Source: SAR116 cluster alpha proteobacterium HIMB100
GTDB lineage: Bacteria; Pseudomonadota; Alphaproteobacteria; Puniceispirillales; Puniceispirillaceae
Assembly (NCBI GenBank): GCA_000238815.2
Contig: AFXB01000004.1
Location: 1 to 64,000, forward strand
DNA length: 64,000 nt
Direction of reading: 5' to 3'
The translations under genes and the position numbers were made by a program. Positions 19,044-27,637 of the stretch are shown here, piece after piece (positions within the stretch are counted from its first letter, which is position 1; each line of letters opens with the position of its first letter). The notes under the pieces were generated by a model. The model was not told the origin of the DNA. It saw nothing but the letters and a program-made list of their open reading frames with translations, and did not search any database.

Positions 19044-20207
19044 ATGTCTAGACTCAGCCCATTTGATGATATCCTGGTTGTCGATTTTACCCATGTTCTT
19101 GCTGGACCAGCATGTTCTTATTATCTCGGCTTGTTGGGTGCGCGGATCATTAAAATTGAATCTGACCAAAAGGGGGATGGTATCCGCTACAGAGGCGGAA
19201 CTGACAAACAAGCAGCAACAGAAGGGATGAGCACGGCTTATCTGACACAAGGTGCGGGAAAACAGGCTCTTGCACTTGACCTGACTACAGCCAGGGGACG
19301 TGAGATTATGGAGCGTTTATTGTCAAAGGCAGACGTTTTTGTTGAAAACCATTTGCCCGAAACAATGAAGCGTCTGAATTTGGATGAACAGACTGTCACC
19401 GCATTGCATCCTCATCTCATTTACTGTTCATTGACAGGGTATGGGCGAGGCGATGCGCAAGGTAATGTGCCTGCCTATGATGTGAATATTCAGGCTGCAA
19501 GTGGTTTGATGGACATGACCGGAACTGCGGAAACCGGTCCCACCAGGACCGGAGCTCCCATATTGGATTACAGCACTGCATTGTCAGCGGCATTTGCTGT
19601 ATCGTCTGCTTTGTTTCAGCGCGGCCGGACAGGGCAAGGCAGTTTCATAGATGTATCTATGCTGGAAACGGCATTGACCCTGATGAGCTCAACCGTAACA
19701 GATTATCTGAAGACTGGAAATGAGCCAAAGCGGCGCGGAAATCTTGCCAACAGCCGTTCACCAGGGGCGGGGAATTTTCCATGTCAGCGCGGCATAATCT
19801 CTTTGGGTGTGAATGAGGAGCAACATTTTCGTAATCTCGCCAAGGCGCTGGGTCGTGAGGATTGGTTGCGTGACCCGCGATATGCCGACCGCCAACAAAG
19901 ACAGGCTCACATTGATCAATTTGTCTCTGAATTGGAAGCTGAATTGATCAAATATGATGTGGCTGAAGTGGAGGTTGTATTACAACAACATGGTGTACCT
20001 GCGGCAAGGGTTCGGACTATGAAAGAATGCCTGGACTCAGAACAAATTGCGCAGCGAAATTACATTCACAGCGATCCGGTAACCGGACTGAAAACACCGG
20101 GCTTGCCCTTTCGGATTGATGGAGAGGCGTTCATCCCATCTTCTCCAGCGCCACGTCATGGTGAAGATACAGACGACATTATCAAATGGCTTTACGGAGA
20201 AAATTGA
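19044..20207 (+). CDS. CaiB/BaiF family (class III) CoA-transferase
   Basis: About 387 residues from the preferred ATG at 19044; an upstream in-frame ATG at 18978 adds a basic tail not typical of the family. The N-terminal FTHVLAGPACSYYLGLLGA, IKIE and VFVENHLPETMKRL segments match class III CoA-transferases such as formyl-CoA or carnitine CoA-transferase. The Asp of the AYDVNIQAASGLM segment corresponds to the residue that forms the acyl-enzyme. It activates a carboxylic acid by CoA transfer. Its stop overlaps the next start (TGATG). It is divergent from tctC, so the imported acid is a plausible substrate. Confidence 0.9.
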   Translation: MSRLSPFDDILVVDFTHVLAGPACSYYLGLLGARIIKIESDQKGDGIRYRGGTDKQAATEGMSTAYLTQGAGKQALALDLTTARGREIMERLLSKADVFVENHLPETMKRLNLDEQTVTALHPHLIYCSLTGYGRGDAQGNVPAYDVNIQAASGLMDMTGTAETGPTRTGAPILDYSTALSAAFAVSSALFQRGRTGQGSFIDVSMLETALTLMSSTVTDYLKTGNEPKRRGNLANSRSPGAGNFPCQRGIISLGVNEEQHFRNLAKALGREDWLRDPRYADRQQRQAHIDQFVSELEAELIKYDVAEVEVVLQQHGVPAARVRTMKECLDSEQIAQRNYIHSDPVTGLKTPGLPFRIDGEAFIPSSPAPRHGEDTDDIIKWLYGEN

Positions 20208-21292
20208 TGGCACAAACAGCACTCCCGTTTATTTTTATGCGTGGCGGCACATCACGGGGGCCTTATTTTAACCGGGCCGATTTACCTGAAGATCGTGACC
20301 AGTTAGCACAGCTGCTGATCGCTGCTATGGGCTCAGGCCATCCGTTGAATATTGATGGGATCGGTGGGGGCAACGCTGTCACCACAAAGGTCGCTATGCT
20401 GTCATCATCAGATGATGAATGGGCGGATATTGATTACTTTTTTGCTCAGGTCAGTGTTGAAACTCAGCTCGTTGATTTCAAGCCGACCTGCGGTAATATT
20501 CTGTCTGGTGTTGGTCCAGTTGCGCTTGAGATGGGGCTGATGCCAGCACAAGATGGGGTCACTGAAGTGAAAATCAGAGCTGTAAATACGGGTGCACGCA
20601 TACTGGCCCGGGTGCAGACGCCAGCATCTGAAGTGACCTATGAAGGAACCACGCAGATAGATGGCGTGCCGGGGAGCGCAGCTCCGGTTGAATTAAATTT
20701 CATGGATGTTGCGGGATCATCAACCGGTGCATTTTTGCCAACCGGACAACCACAGGACAATGTCGAAGGTATTGATGTGACATGCATCGATGTGGCGATG
20801 CCTATGGTGATCGCCCGCGCTGCTGATTTTGGGTTAACTGGCCGAGAGAGCCGTGAGGAGCTGGATGCTAATCGTGAATTTTTTGCGCGTATGGAACAGA
20901 TTCGTCTTGCTGCAGCTCAGAAAATGGGTATGGGTGAGTGCAGCCAGTCTGTCACCCCAAAATTCGGACTTTTAGCCCCTCTGCCAGAACCTGGCCATAT
21001 TCTGGCGCGCTATTTCATGCCCTGGGAAACCCATCCCACTATGGCGGTCACCGGCAGTCAGGCGATGGCATCTTGCGTGCTGACTCCTGGCACAATTGCT
21101 GAAGGGATGATGCCTTTGCCAGATGAGCGTCCTGCAAAAGTAACCTTGCATCACCCGTTGGGCGAGATGGATGTTTTGGTTGATTTTGAAATTGAGGGCA
21201 GCCAGTTCATTCATAAATCAGCTGGCCTTCTGCGGACCGCCCGCAAGCTTGCTGGAGGAACGTTATTTGTTCCTTCAACTTTGTCCAGATAA
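20207..21292 (+). CDS. PrpF-family isomerase (4-oxalomesaconate tautomerase / methylaconitate isomerase-like)
   Basis: A 361-residue protein of the PrpF family, which shares the diaminopimelate-epimerase fold in two similar halves. Diagnostic parts are FMRGGTSRGPYF at the N-terminus, GIGGGNAVTTKVA, PTCGNILSGVG with the first-half Cys and GMGECSQSVTPKFG in the second half. Characterised members isomerise or tautomerise unsaturated tricarboxylates (2-methylaconitate, 4-oxalomesaconate). The start overlaps the CoA-transferase stop and has GGAG seven bases upstream. With the tct transporter next door, a tricarboxylate-like substrate is inferred. Confidence 0.88.
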   Translation: MAQTALPFIFMRGGTSRGPYFNRADLPEDRDQLAQLLIAAMGSGHPLNIDGIGGGNAVTTKVAMLSSSDDEWADIDYFFAQVSVETQLVDFKPTCGNILSGVGPVALEMGLMPAQDGVTEVKIRAVNTGARILARVQTPASEVTYEGTTQIDGVPGSAAPVELNFMDVAGSSTGAFLPTGQPQDNVEGIDVTCIDVAMPMVIARAADFGLTGRESREELDANREFFARMEQIRLAAAQKMGMGECSQSVTPKFGLLAPLPEPGHILARYFMPWETHPTMAVTGSQAMASCVLTPGTIAEGMMPLPDERPAKVTLHHPLGEMDVLVDFEIEGSQFIHKSAGLLRTARKLAGGTLFVPSTLSR

Positions 21293-21338
21293 AGCTATGT
21301 TCAGGTGAAGAAAAGACCTTTTGTTTTGAACATTCTGA

Positions 21339-21641
21339 CTAGGATTTGGCCGTCTCATCGAGAAGCTCATCAACGGTGGTAAGGGGGCTCTCACTTCCTT
21401 GTTCAGATGTCTCCTTATCGTCGTCATCAGTGGTCTCAGAAACCTGTTCGCGAAGCTCTCTGTTTTTGACTTCCAAATCTCTGACAAGTCCGGTCAACCG
21501 CTTTATCTGATGTGAATGTGTGTCAACAGATTGCCTTTGCCGTTGGGTCTCATTCAAAACTTGCATCAGAAAACTGCCTAAGATGAAGATACTGATTCCC
21601 AAAATGATCACCGCCCATTCAAGCCAGTTAAATTGTGTCAT
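21339..21641 (-). CDS. small single-pass membrane protein with coiled coil (100 aa)
   Basis: Not recognised as a named family. One N-terminal membrane segment (about residues 8-28) is followed by a helix with heptad character (30-67), then a very acidic, Ser/Asp/Glu-rich tail. An AGGAG ribosome binding site precedes the ATG. It is the last of three minus-strand genes after the BKACE enzyme and converges on the PrpF gene with a 46-base gap. A membrane-anchored scaffold role is only a guess. Confidence 0.65.
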   Translation of the reverse strand: MTQFNWLEWAVIILGISIFILGSFLMQVLNETQRQRQSVDTHSHQIKRLTGLVRDLEVKNRELREQVSETTDDDDKETSEQGSESPLTTVDELLDETAKS

Positions 21642-21684
21642 TTTTTCTCTTCTCCTAAGGGTACGGCTTATAAATGGCCGGGGG

Positions 21685-21906
21685 TTAAAAAATCTGTGTC
21701 AGCCCCCAAAGCAGGTAAAGCGCAAATAAGCCAGACATGATGGCTTCAAACCGTGTTACAGCAAATCCAGCAAAGGTAAATAATGGTTTGGGTTTGTTTT
21801 TGTTAAGACGGCTGAACGGGCCGATCCCTAAAGCTCTGCCCAACCGGCTGACCCCAGCCCAAATTGCGACTAAAACTGCACATAAAATTATAAACTTACC
21901 GAGCAT
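21685..21906 (-). CDS. small membrane protein (73 aa)
   Basis: Unrecognised. It has two hydrophobic segments, about residues 4-20 and 52-72, flanking a basic stretch (SRLNKNKPK). It lies 27 bases after the BKACE gene and 43 bases before the coiled-coil membrane protein in the same direction. The ribosome binding site is weak. Confidence 0.5.
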   Translation of the reverse strand: MLGKFIILCAVLVAIWAGVSRLGRALGIGPFSRLNKNKPKPLFTFAGFAVTRFEAIMSGLFALYLLWGLTQIF

Positions 21907-21933
21907 GAGTTTAGTGTCCGTTCAAGAGGCTCT

Positions 21934-22728
21934 TCAATTATTGAAGGGGGGTGTAAACAAAGCGCGAGCTGCTGCCACTCTGGCAGCATTGTTTTGGGCG
22001 ATTGATCCATCGGGCATAAATAGAGAATTTTCAAAGCCCACGCGGACCTTTCCGCCTCTTGATACTGCTTTTTCTAGACAGATTTGTTCTTGTTTGGCAA
22101 ATGCGCAAATGGCCCAATCAGGGGACAAGCTTAACTGATCCAGCTTGTCTAAAAACAGGTCGATCATTTCTGGTCGGCTTACCCGCCCTGAATAATGGCC
22201 GATAGTAAACAGGCACCATATATCATCTTCGGGCAGGCCTGCTTTATCAATGATTTGGCGCACAATATCCAGATGCTCTGGGAAATAGCAGATATGCTGG
22301 ATACGTGTGCCAGCCTCATACAGTGTTTTGTAAAGGCGGATATCTTCTGTTGTCGGTTGGCCGTCGGGGATCATCTCTATGATTCCAATAGATATGCCTG
22401 ATGGCATAACATTATAAGCAAGTGTGCGCATATCTTCAGGGCTGTAACGACCGACACATTCAGTGGTGATCTGGAGGTGCATATCTGGAACCGCTCTTTC
22501 CAATTCAGCCAGCGCTTCTTTATACAGGCCCGCATCAAGAACATGCTGTTGGTCAGCGTCCCGAATATGGAAATGCATTGCCCCTGCGCCAACGGCATTA
22601 CAGGCCTGTGCAGTCGCCACAATCTGTTCCAGGGTAACAGGAATGGCCTGATGGTCTGATGTTGTCCGGCGTGCCCCGTTAGGCGCGACCATTATTTGGG
22701 GTAGGGTGTGGGGACGAACAGAAGCCAT
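21934..22728 (-). CDS. beta-keto acid cleavage enzyme (BKACE, DUF849)
   Basis: A 264-residue TIM-barrel, Zn-dependent enzyme of the BKACE/Kce family. These cleave a beta-keto acid with acetyl-CoA to give acetoacetate and a new CoA ester. The family marks are MVAPNGARRT at the N-terminus, MHFHIRD (Zn-binding His pair), TTECVGRY, FTIGHYSGRV and the terminal VRVGFENSLFMPDG. Characterised relatives act on 3-keto-5-aminohexanoate, dehydrocarnitine and others. The adjacent, co-directional MttB-family methyltransferase gene makes a quaternary-amine substrate such as dehydrocarnitine an attractive inference. Confidence 0.88.
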   Translation of the reverse strand: MASVRPHTLPQIMVAPNGARRTTSDHQAIPVTLEQIVATAQACNAVGAGAMHFHIRDADQQHVLDAGLYKEALAELERAVPDMHLQITTECVGRYSPEDMRTLAYNVMPSGISIGIIEMIPDGQPTTEDIRLYKTLYEAGTRIQHICYFPEHLDIVRQIIDKAGLPEDDIWCLFTIGHYSGRVSRPEMIDLFLDKLDQLSLSPDWAICAFAKQEQICLEKAVSRGGKVRVGFENSLFMPDGSIAQNNAARVAAARALFTPPFNN

Positions 22729-22777
22729 TTTGTGCTCACTTAAGTTAAATTTACCAGTAAGGCTGTCGGCTTTCAGT

Positions 22778-24328
22778 TTAGCTGTCCTGATTTAGCGCGT
22801 CCATAGCTGGAATTTCACGTTCACGCCGCGCAATATATTCGAGCAACGCTTCATTTATGCCTGGGTCAAGTTCTGGCTGCTGATAGTCTCGTAACATGGA
22901 TTTGGCCGTTGTGAGCGCGCGGGCTGTGGTGTCCTGTTCGCCGTCAACAACCCATTGTTCAAACGCGTTATTGTCAAACAGCTTAGGCATGAAAAAGGCC
23001 TCTTTGAAACGGTCTTGCGTATGTGGATGGCCCAGATAATGACCGCCTGGGCCAATATCACGAACAGCCGCCAGAGCTTCATCAAAATCATCCCATTTCA
23101 GCCCTTCAGCCATACGATAGCCCATCGCACATTGTTCTGCATCGACAATGAATTTGGCAATAGAGCAATGCATACCCGCTTCATTCCAGCCTGCAGAATG
23201 CCATATATAATTTGCCCCAGAAAGCAGCACGGCCATCAATGTTGTTGCCGATTCATACCCTGCTTGCGCATCCAGTGTTTTTGCCCCGCCCAGCGTGTTG
23301 GAGGTCCGCCAAGGGATATTATAGTGTCTAGCCATCTGGCCGATCATAAAATTCATCAGGCTGATCTCAGGTGTGCCAGCCATTGGTGCGCCTGACTGCA
23401 TCGACACTGTTGACAGATAATGACCATAAATGGCCGGACAGCCCCGCCGGACAACTTGTGTATAGGCCAGTGCAGATAAGGCCTCTGCATTCAGCTGGGC
23501 AACAGTCGGCACAGTAGAGGCAGGGGTATTTGCTCCGCCCAACACAAAAGGTGAGCACAACACAGGCTGATTACTGCGGTTAAAAGCCCGCATGGCTGAT
23601 AGCATGGTTTCATCCCAAACAAGAGGGCTGTTCCCATTACAGTTGCCGACCACAACTGGATGCGCCTCCAGATAGTCATCACCAAATAATATTGCGCACA
23701 TATCTAAAACATCTTCGGCATTTTTTCCAGAGGTGGTCATGCCCATAAAAGTTTTGTCAGAATGAAGGATAGATGAATATGTTATACGCAGATGCCGATG
23801 AGAGACTGGATGGTCCATAGGCTCCACAATGTGATGAGCTGAAGAATGCAGGGCCGGTAGCATATGAGATAATTTGTGAAATGTAGCCAGGTCATCGAGT
23901 GTTGGCGCACGTCGCACGTCATCTAGGTCGCGTAAATATGGCGCGCCTGTCATTGGTACGAAAATAGAGTTTCGCCCCCCTAAACTGACTGTCTTTTCCG
24001 GGTTGCGCGCATGCAAGGTTATGTCTGAGGGAATCGTGCGGATAAGTTCTTTGACCAGAACACGGTCCAGATGCACTCTCTCGCCTCTGACGTCAGCACC
24101 AATGCGCTTCCAATCTTCAAGCGCGATGTCATCCCTGAATACAACACCCACATCTTCAAGAATATCAAGAGATGCAGCGTCAATCTGCTCAATCTGATCT
24201 TGGCTCATTGGTTCAGTTAAGGGCAGTTTACCCGCCAGATGAGGTAACATATTATGATCTGGTTTGGTTCGGGCTGCTCGTCTTTCACTGCGCCCACCGC
24301 GCCGCGCATTGATAGAAGCTTCGCTCAT
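22778..24328 (-). CDS. MttB-family (COG5598) trimethylamine methyltransferase-like protein, non-pyrrolysine
   Basis: A 516-residue TIM-barrel methyltransferase of the MttB superfamily, with the typical RRGGRSERRAAR start, PAIYGHYLSTVSMQSGAP in the middle and a Gly-rich DIGPGGHYLGHPHTQDRF near the end. The frame has no internal TAG, so this is one of the many pyrrolysine-free relatives. Characterised ones demethylate glycine betaine, proline betaine or carnitine using a corrinoid partner. No corrinoid protein or corrinoid-reactivating gene is in this window. It is divergent from a GntR regulator across a gap with a clear operator. Confidence 0.88.
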   Translation of the reverse strand: MSEASINARRGGRSERRAARTKPDHNMLPHLAGKLPLTEPMSQDQIEQIDAASLDILEDVGVVFRDDIALEDWKRIGADVRGERVHLDRVLVKELIRTIPSDITLHARNPEKTVSLGGRNSIFVPMTGAPYLRDLDDVRRAPTLDDLATFHKLSHMLPALHSSAHHIVEPMDHPVSHRHLRITYSSILHSDKTFMGMTTSGKNAEDVLDMCAILFGDDYLEAHPVVVGNCNGNSPLVWDETMLSAMRAFNRSNQPVLCSPFVLGGANTPASTVPTVAQLNAEALSALAYTQVVRRGCPAIYGHYLSTVSMQSGAPMAGTPEISLMNFMIGQMARHYNIPWRTSNTLGGAKTLDAQAGYESATTLMAVLLSGANYIWHSAGWNEAGMHCSIAKFIVDAEQCAMGYRMAEGLKWDDFDEALAAVRDIGPGGHYLGHPHTQDRFKEAFFMPKLFDNNAFEQWVVDGEQDTTARALTTAKSMLRDYQQPELDPGINEALLEYIARREREIPAMDALNQDS

Positions 24329-24392
24329 CTGTGTGATCCTTTGGCCAGATATCTGAAATAAGGTTCTGATTGTTCACTTGTTTAAAATACAT

Positions 24393-24404
24393 ATTGTATA
24401 CAAT
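24393..24404. promoter_or_regulatory. palindromic operator for the adjacent GntR/FCD regulator
   Basis: The perfect 12-bp palindrome ATTGTATACAAT lies in the gap between the MttB-like gene (start 24328) and the GntR gene (start 24465). FCD-type GntR regulators commonly bind short palindromes of the TTGTATACAA type next to their own gene. I infer that it controls both divergent transcription units. Confidence 0.7.
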
Positions 24405-24464
24405 GTAAATAACTTTTATGTTAAGAACGGTACTCACACTTTTTCTGACCGGCATGGGGGTGTT

Positions 24465-25157
24465 ATGCCAGCCTCAAAAGAATCCATATTAACCCATTTG
24501 CGCAGGCAAATTATCACGCTTGAGCTCGCGCCCGGAGCGATGCTGGATGAGGCCGCGCTTTGTGCTGAATTTGAGATATCGAGAACACCGATGCGTGAGA
24601 TTTTGCGCCGTCTTGATGGTGAGGGTTTTGTGCGGGTGCGTGAAAATCGAGGCGTGATTGTCGCGCCTATGGATCTTGGATCTATGCGTCAGTTCTTTTT
24701 AACAGCACCAATGATTTATGCGGCCATTTCACGTCTGGCAGCACAGAATGCACAGCCAGAGCAGCTTGACCGGCTGTCTGAAATTCAAACAGCGTTCAAA
24801 GAGGCAGTTGCATCGGCTTCAGTAGAACAAATGGTCTATTATAATGACCAATTTCATTTTCAAATTGGTGAGATGGCCGATAATCCTTATCTGCAGCCAA
24901 GCTTTCAGCGGCTTTTGATTGATCATGCCCGCATCGGTCAAACCTTTTGGCAGATAGATAGACATACTTCTGTCCGCACTCCTGATAAAATTGATGAGGC
25001 TTGTCGTCATCATGATGAGATGATTGCGGCATTTGCTGCAGCTGATGAGGAGCTGTCGGTTCAGCTGACACTGCAGCATTGGGAGTTGTCTAGAGCAGAT
25101 ATTGAAACGTATATCCATCCGGACCCGCTGGCGCTAGACAGCCTTATGACAGGGTAA
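24465..25157 (+). CDS. GntR family transcriptional regulator, FCD type
   Basis: About 230 residues from the ATG at 24465, which has GGGGG just upstream; an ATG at 24378 would start inside the operator region and is rejected. The N-terminal winged helix (about 1-70) has ISRTPMREILRRLDGEGFVRV, the GntR recognition helix. The C-terminal all-helical FCD ligand domain has the metal-site residues in NDQFHFQIGEMADN and CRHHDEMIAAF. It is followed 42 bases later by the DapA-like gene, so it probably controls the DapA-ALDH-flavoenzyme genes as well as the divergent MttB-BKACE genes. Confidence 0.92.
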   Translation: MPASKESILTHLRRQIITLELAPGAMLDEAALCAEFEISRTPMREILRRLDGEGFVRVRENRGVIVAPMDLGSMRQFFLTAPMIYAAISRLAAQNAQPEQLDRLSEIQTAFKEAVASASVEQMVYYNDQFHFQIGEMADNPYLQPSFQRLLIDHARIGQTFWQIDRHTSVRTPDKIDEACRHHDEMIAAFAAADEELSVQLTLQHWELSRADIETYIHPDPLALDSLMTG

Positions 25158-25199
25158 GGATCAGGATAGGAATAACGGATTGGGACGGCAGGAACAAAG

Positions 25200-26135
25200 A
25201 TGGACTTTTACGGCATTTATACACCAGTCATAACGCCTCATAATGCAGATTTCAGCATCGATGAGGCCGGCTTTGAAGCAGTGATTGAACATCTCATTCG
25301 CTCTGGCGTGCATGGTATAGTAATCGCTGGAACGACCGGAGAATATTACGCGCAGTCCATGGCTGAGCGGGAACGCATGCTGATATTGGGCACCGAAATT
25401 ATTGCTGGCCGTGTAGCGGTTATTGGCGGCACAGGCAGTATCCGGCCGGAAGAATCGATCCATCTGGCCGGGGTAGCAAAGTCAGCCGGAGTAGATGCGC
25501 TTTTGATCACGACACCGCCCTATGCCGCACCTACAGGCAGAGAAAATGCACTGAACGCCCTGGCGATTGAACGGGCAGCTGATTTACCGGTGATGTTATA
25601 TAACTATCCTGGCCGGATGGCGGCGGAAATGGATGAAGAATTTCTGGATCGGGTGGGGCAGTCTTCAAACTTCAAGGCCATTAAAGAAAGTTCAGGAGAT
25701 ATTAACAGGCTGCATCTGCTGGCCCGTCGTTATCCGCATATCAGCTTGTCCTGCGGTATGGATGATCAGGCTCTCGAATTTTTTGCTTGGGGTGCACGCT
25801 CGTGGGTCTGTGCCGCCTCTAATTTTGCGCCGTCTGCACATCTGGCTTTATGGCGATCGTGTGTGGTGGATGGTGATTTTGCCACGGGCCGGCGCATCAT
25901 GAGCGCTATGTTGCCCTTATTGCAGGTTCTGGAGCGGGGCGGAAAATTCATTCAGTCTGTGAAATATGGGGCTGAGCGTATGGGGCTGCCTGCAGGTGTT
26001 CCAAGAGCGCCGCTAAAGCCGTTGAACAAAGATGAGAAGCGAACACTTGATCAAGTGATCGACCGGATGAACGCTACGATTTCTCATATTCTGGATAACA
26101 AGCAGGAGAATAACTCTCCTGTGAAAGGAGCCTGA
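25200..26135 (+). CDS. DapA/N-acetylneuraminate lyase family aldolase or dehydratase
   Basis: A 311-residue class I aldolase-superfamily TIM barrel. The usual features are GTTGEYYAQS (phosphate/carboxylate loop), the Tyr in LYNYPGR and the Schiff-base Lys in FKAIKESSGD. Members include dihydrodipicolinate synthase, 2-keto-3-deoxy sugar acid aldolases and dehydratases, and the pyrroline-hydroxycarboxylate deaminase of hydroxyproline breakdown. The next two genes, an aldehyde dehydrogenase and a DAO-type oxidase, make a degradative role more likely than lysine synthesis; hydroxyproline-like or sugar-acid chemistry both fit. Confidence 0.88.
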   Translation: MDFYGIYTPVITPHNADFSIDEAGFEAVIEHLIRSGVHGIVIAGTTGEYYAQSMAERERMLILGTEIIAGRVAVIGGTGSIRPEESIHLAGVAKSAGVDALLITTPPYAAPTGRENALNALAIERAADLPVMLYNYPGRMAAEMDEEFLDRVGQSSNFKAIKESSGDINRLHLLARRYPHISLSCGMDDQALEFFAWGARSWVCAASNFAPSAHLALWRSCVVDGDFATGRRIMSAMLPLLQVLERGGKFIQSVKYGAERMGLPAGVPRAPLKPLNKDEKRTLDQVIDRMNATISHILDNKQENNSPVKGA

Positions 26136-26137
26136 AC

Positions 26138-27637
26138 ATGTCAGATATGCTCAGTTTTGATGATTACACCGCACTTGCAAAACAGATTGCGCTTCCTGAT
26201 GCGTGTCATATTGAGGGCAGTTTTCACACCTGCTCCGGACCTGCATTACCGGTTCATAACCCAGCTTCCGGTGAGCTGCTATGTACAATTAACATGGCGA
26301 GCGAGGCTGATGTAAATTTGGCTGTGTCAAAGGCTCGTGAAGTGTTTGACAATGGTGATTGGTCAAAAGCACATCCGCTGGCGCGCAAGCAGATTCTGAT
26401 AAAATTAGCCAAACTGATGCAGCGTAATCGTCATGAATTGGCAGTGATCGAATCGCTGGATTCAGGGAAGCCGATTTCAGACTGTGCCCAGATCGATATT
26501 CCAGAAAGCATCAACACCCTGTTATGGCATGCTGAATCTATTGATAAGATTTATGACGATGTGGCCCCATCAGGTGATGATGCGTTGGCAGTGATTGTGC
26601 GTGAAGCTGTGGGTGTTGTTGGTTGTGTGTTACCGTGGAATTTTCCTTTATTGATGCTGGCCTGGAAATTAGGGCCAGCCCTTGCTGCGGGCAATAGCGT
26701 GCTGGTTAAACCAGCCGAACAAACACCTCTATCGGCCCTCTATCTCGCCCGCCTTGCGGTTGAAGCTGGATTACCCAGAAGTGTTTTTCAGGTCCTGGTT
26801 GGTGATGGCCCAACCACGGGCAAGCTTTTGGGCTGCCATAGTGATGTGGATATGGTCAGCTTTACCGGATCAACGCAAACCGGAAAGCTGTTTTTAAGTT
26901 ATGCTGCGCAGTCAAATCTGAAAAAAGTTACGCTGGAATGTGGGGGTAAAAATCCGGCAATTGTGTTGGATGATGCTGAGGATCTGGATTCTGTTGCCGC
27001 GCATGTCGTCACGGGTGCCTTTTGGAATTTGGGACAGAATTGTTCGGCAATATCACGGTTGATTGTTCACGAAGCGATCAAGGATGAGCTGGTTGACAAG
27101 CTCAGGGCCTATATTAAGGATTGGCGACAAGGGGATCCTTTGAACCCGTCAAATCGGCTAGGCGTACCTGTGGATTCGGCACATGGCGCAAAAATACAAG
27201 GCTATCTGGATGAAGCTAAATCCCAGAAACTTGAGGTTCTGGCCGGGGCCCTTGATGGCCACATCAGTCCGGTGATTTTGGATATTCCGCAAACAGGATC
27301 GCTGCTGGTTGATGAAGAGATTTTTGGCCCTGTATTGGCGGTACAAACAGTGAAATCTCTTGATGAGGCTGTCCAACTCGCCAATGATACGCCTTATGGG
27401 CTAACAGCAGCTATATTTTCTGCCAATATGAAAAAAGCTGTGCGAGCGGCCCGCGCAATGAAAGCTGGTACCGTAACTGTTAACAGTTATGGAGAAGGGG
27501 ATATCACAACCCCATTTGGCGGCTACAAACAATCTGGTTTTGGCGGGCGTGATAATGGGCTGGCGGCTCATGACCAGTTCACTGAAACGAAAACCATTTG
27601 GCTTGATCTGGCGGATACTGCTCCGGATCAGATATAA
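26138..27637 (+). CDS. aldehyde dehydrogenase (PuuC-like)
   Basis: A 499-residue aldehyde dehydrogenase. LPWNFPLLMLAWKLGPAL and SFTGSTQTGKL bind NAD. The base Glu lies in LECGGKNP, the nucleophile Cys in NLGQNCSA, and the C-terminal part has EEIFGPVL and TTPFGGYKQSGFGGRD. It resembles gamma-glutamyl-gamma-aminobutyraldehyde dehydrogenases. It begins 2 bases after the DapA-like gene behind GGAG and abuts the flavoenzyme start. It would oxidise the semialdehyde produced by this pathway. Confidence 0.9.
   Translation: MSDMLSFDDYTALAKQIALPDACHIEGSFHTCSGPALPVHNPASGELLCTINMASEADVNLAVSKAREVFDNGDWSKAHPLARKQILIKLAKLMQRNRHELAVIESLDSGKPISDCAQIDIPESINTLLWHAESIDKIYDDVAPSGDDALAVIVREAVGVVGCVLPWNFPLLMLAWKLGPALAAGNSVLVKPAEQTPLSALYLARLAVEAGLPRSVFQVLVGDGPTTGKLLGCHSDVDMVSFTGSTQTGKLFLSYAAQSNLKKVTLECGGKNPAIVLDDAEDLDSVAAHVVTGAFWNLGQNCSAISRLIVHEAIKDELVDKLRAYIKDWRQGDPLNPSNRLGVPVDSAHGAKIQGYLDEAKSQKLEVLAGALDGHISPVILDIPQTGSLLVDEEIFGPVLAVQTVKSLDEAVQLANDTPYGLTAAIFSANMKKAVRAARAMKAGTVTVNSYGEGDITTPFGGYKQSGFGGRDNGLAAHDQFTETKTIWLDLADTAPDQI

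Noticed and set aside
20207-21292. PrpF-type protein as the missing hydroxyproline epimerase for the 25-29 kb operon
   Set aside because: The signatures are those of PrpF/oxalomesaconate tautomerases, and the gene is coupled to the CoA-transferase, not to the 25 kb operon.
22778-24328. Pyrrolysine-containing trimethylamine methyltransferase
   Set aside because: The frame has no internal amber codon and no pyl genes are present, so it is a non-pyrrolysine relative.
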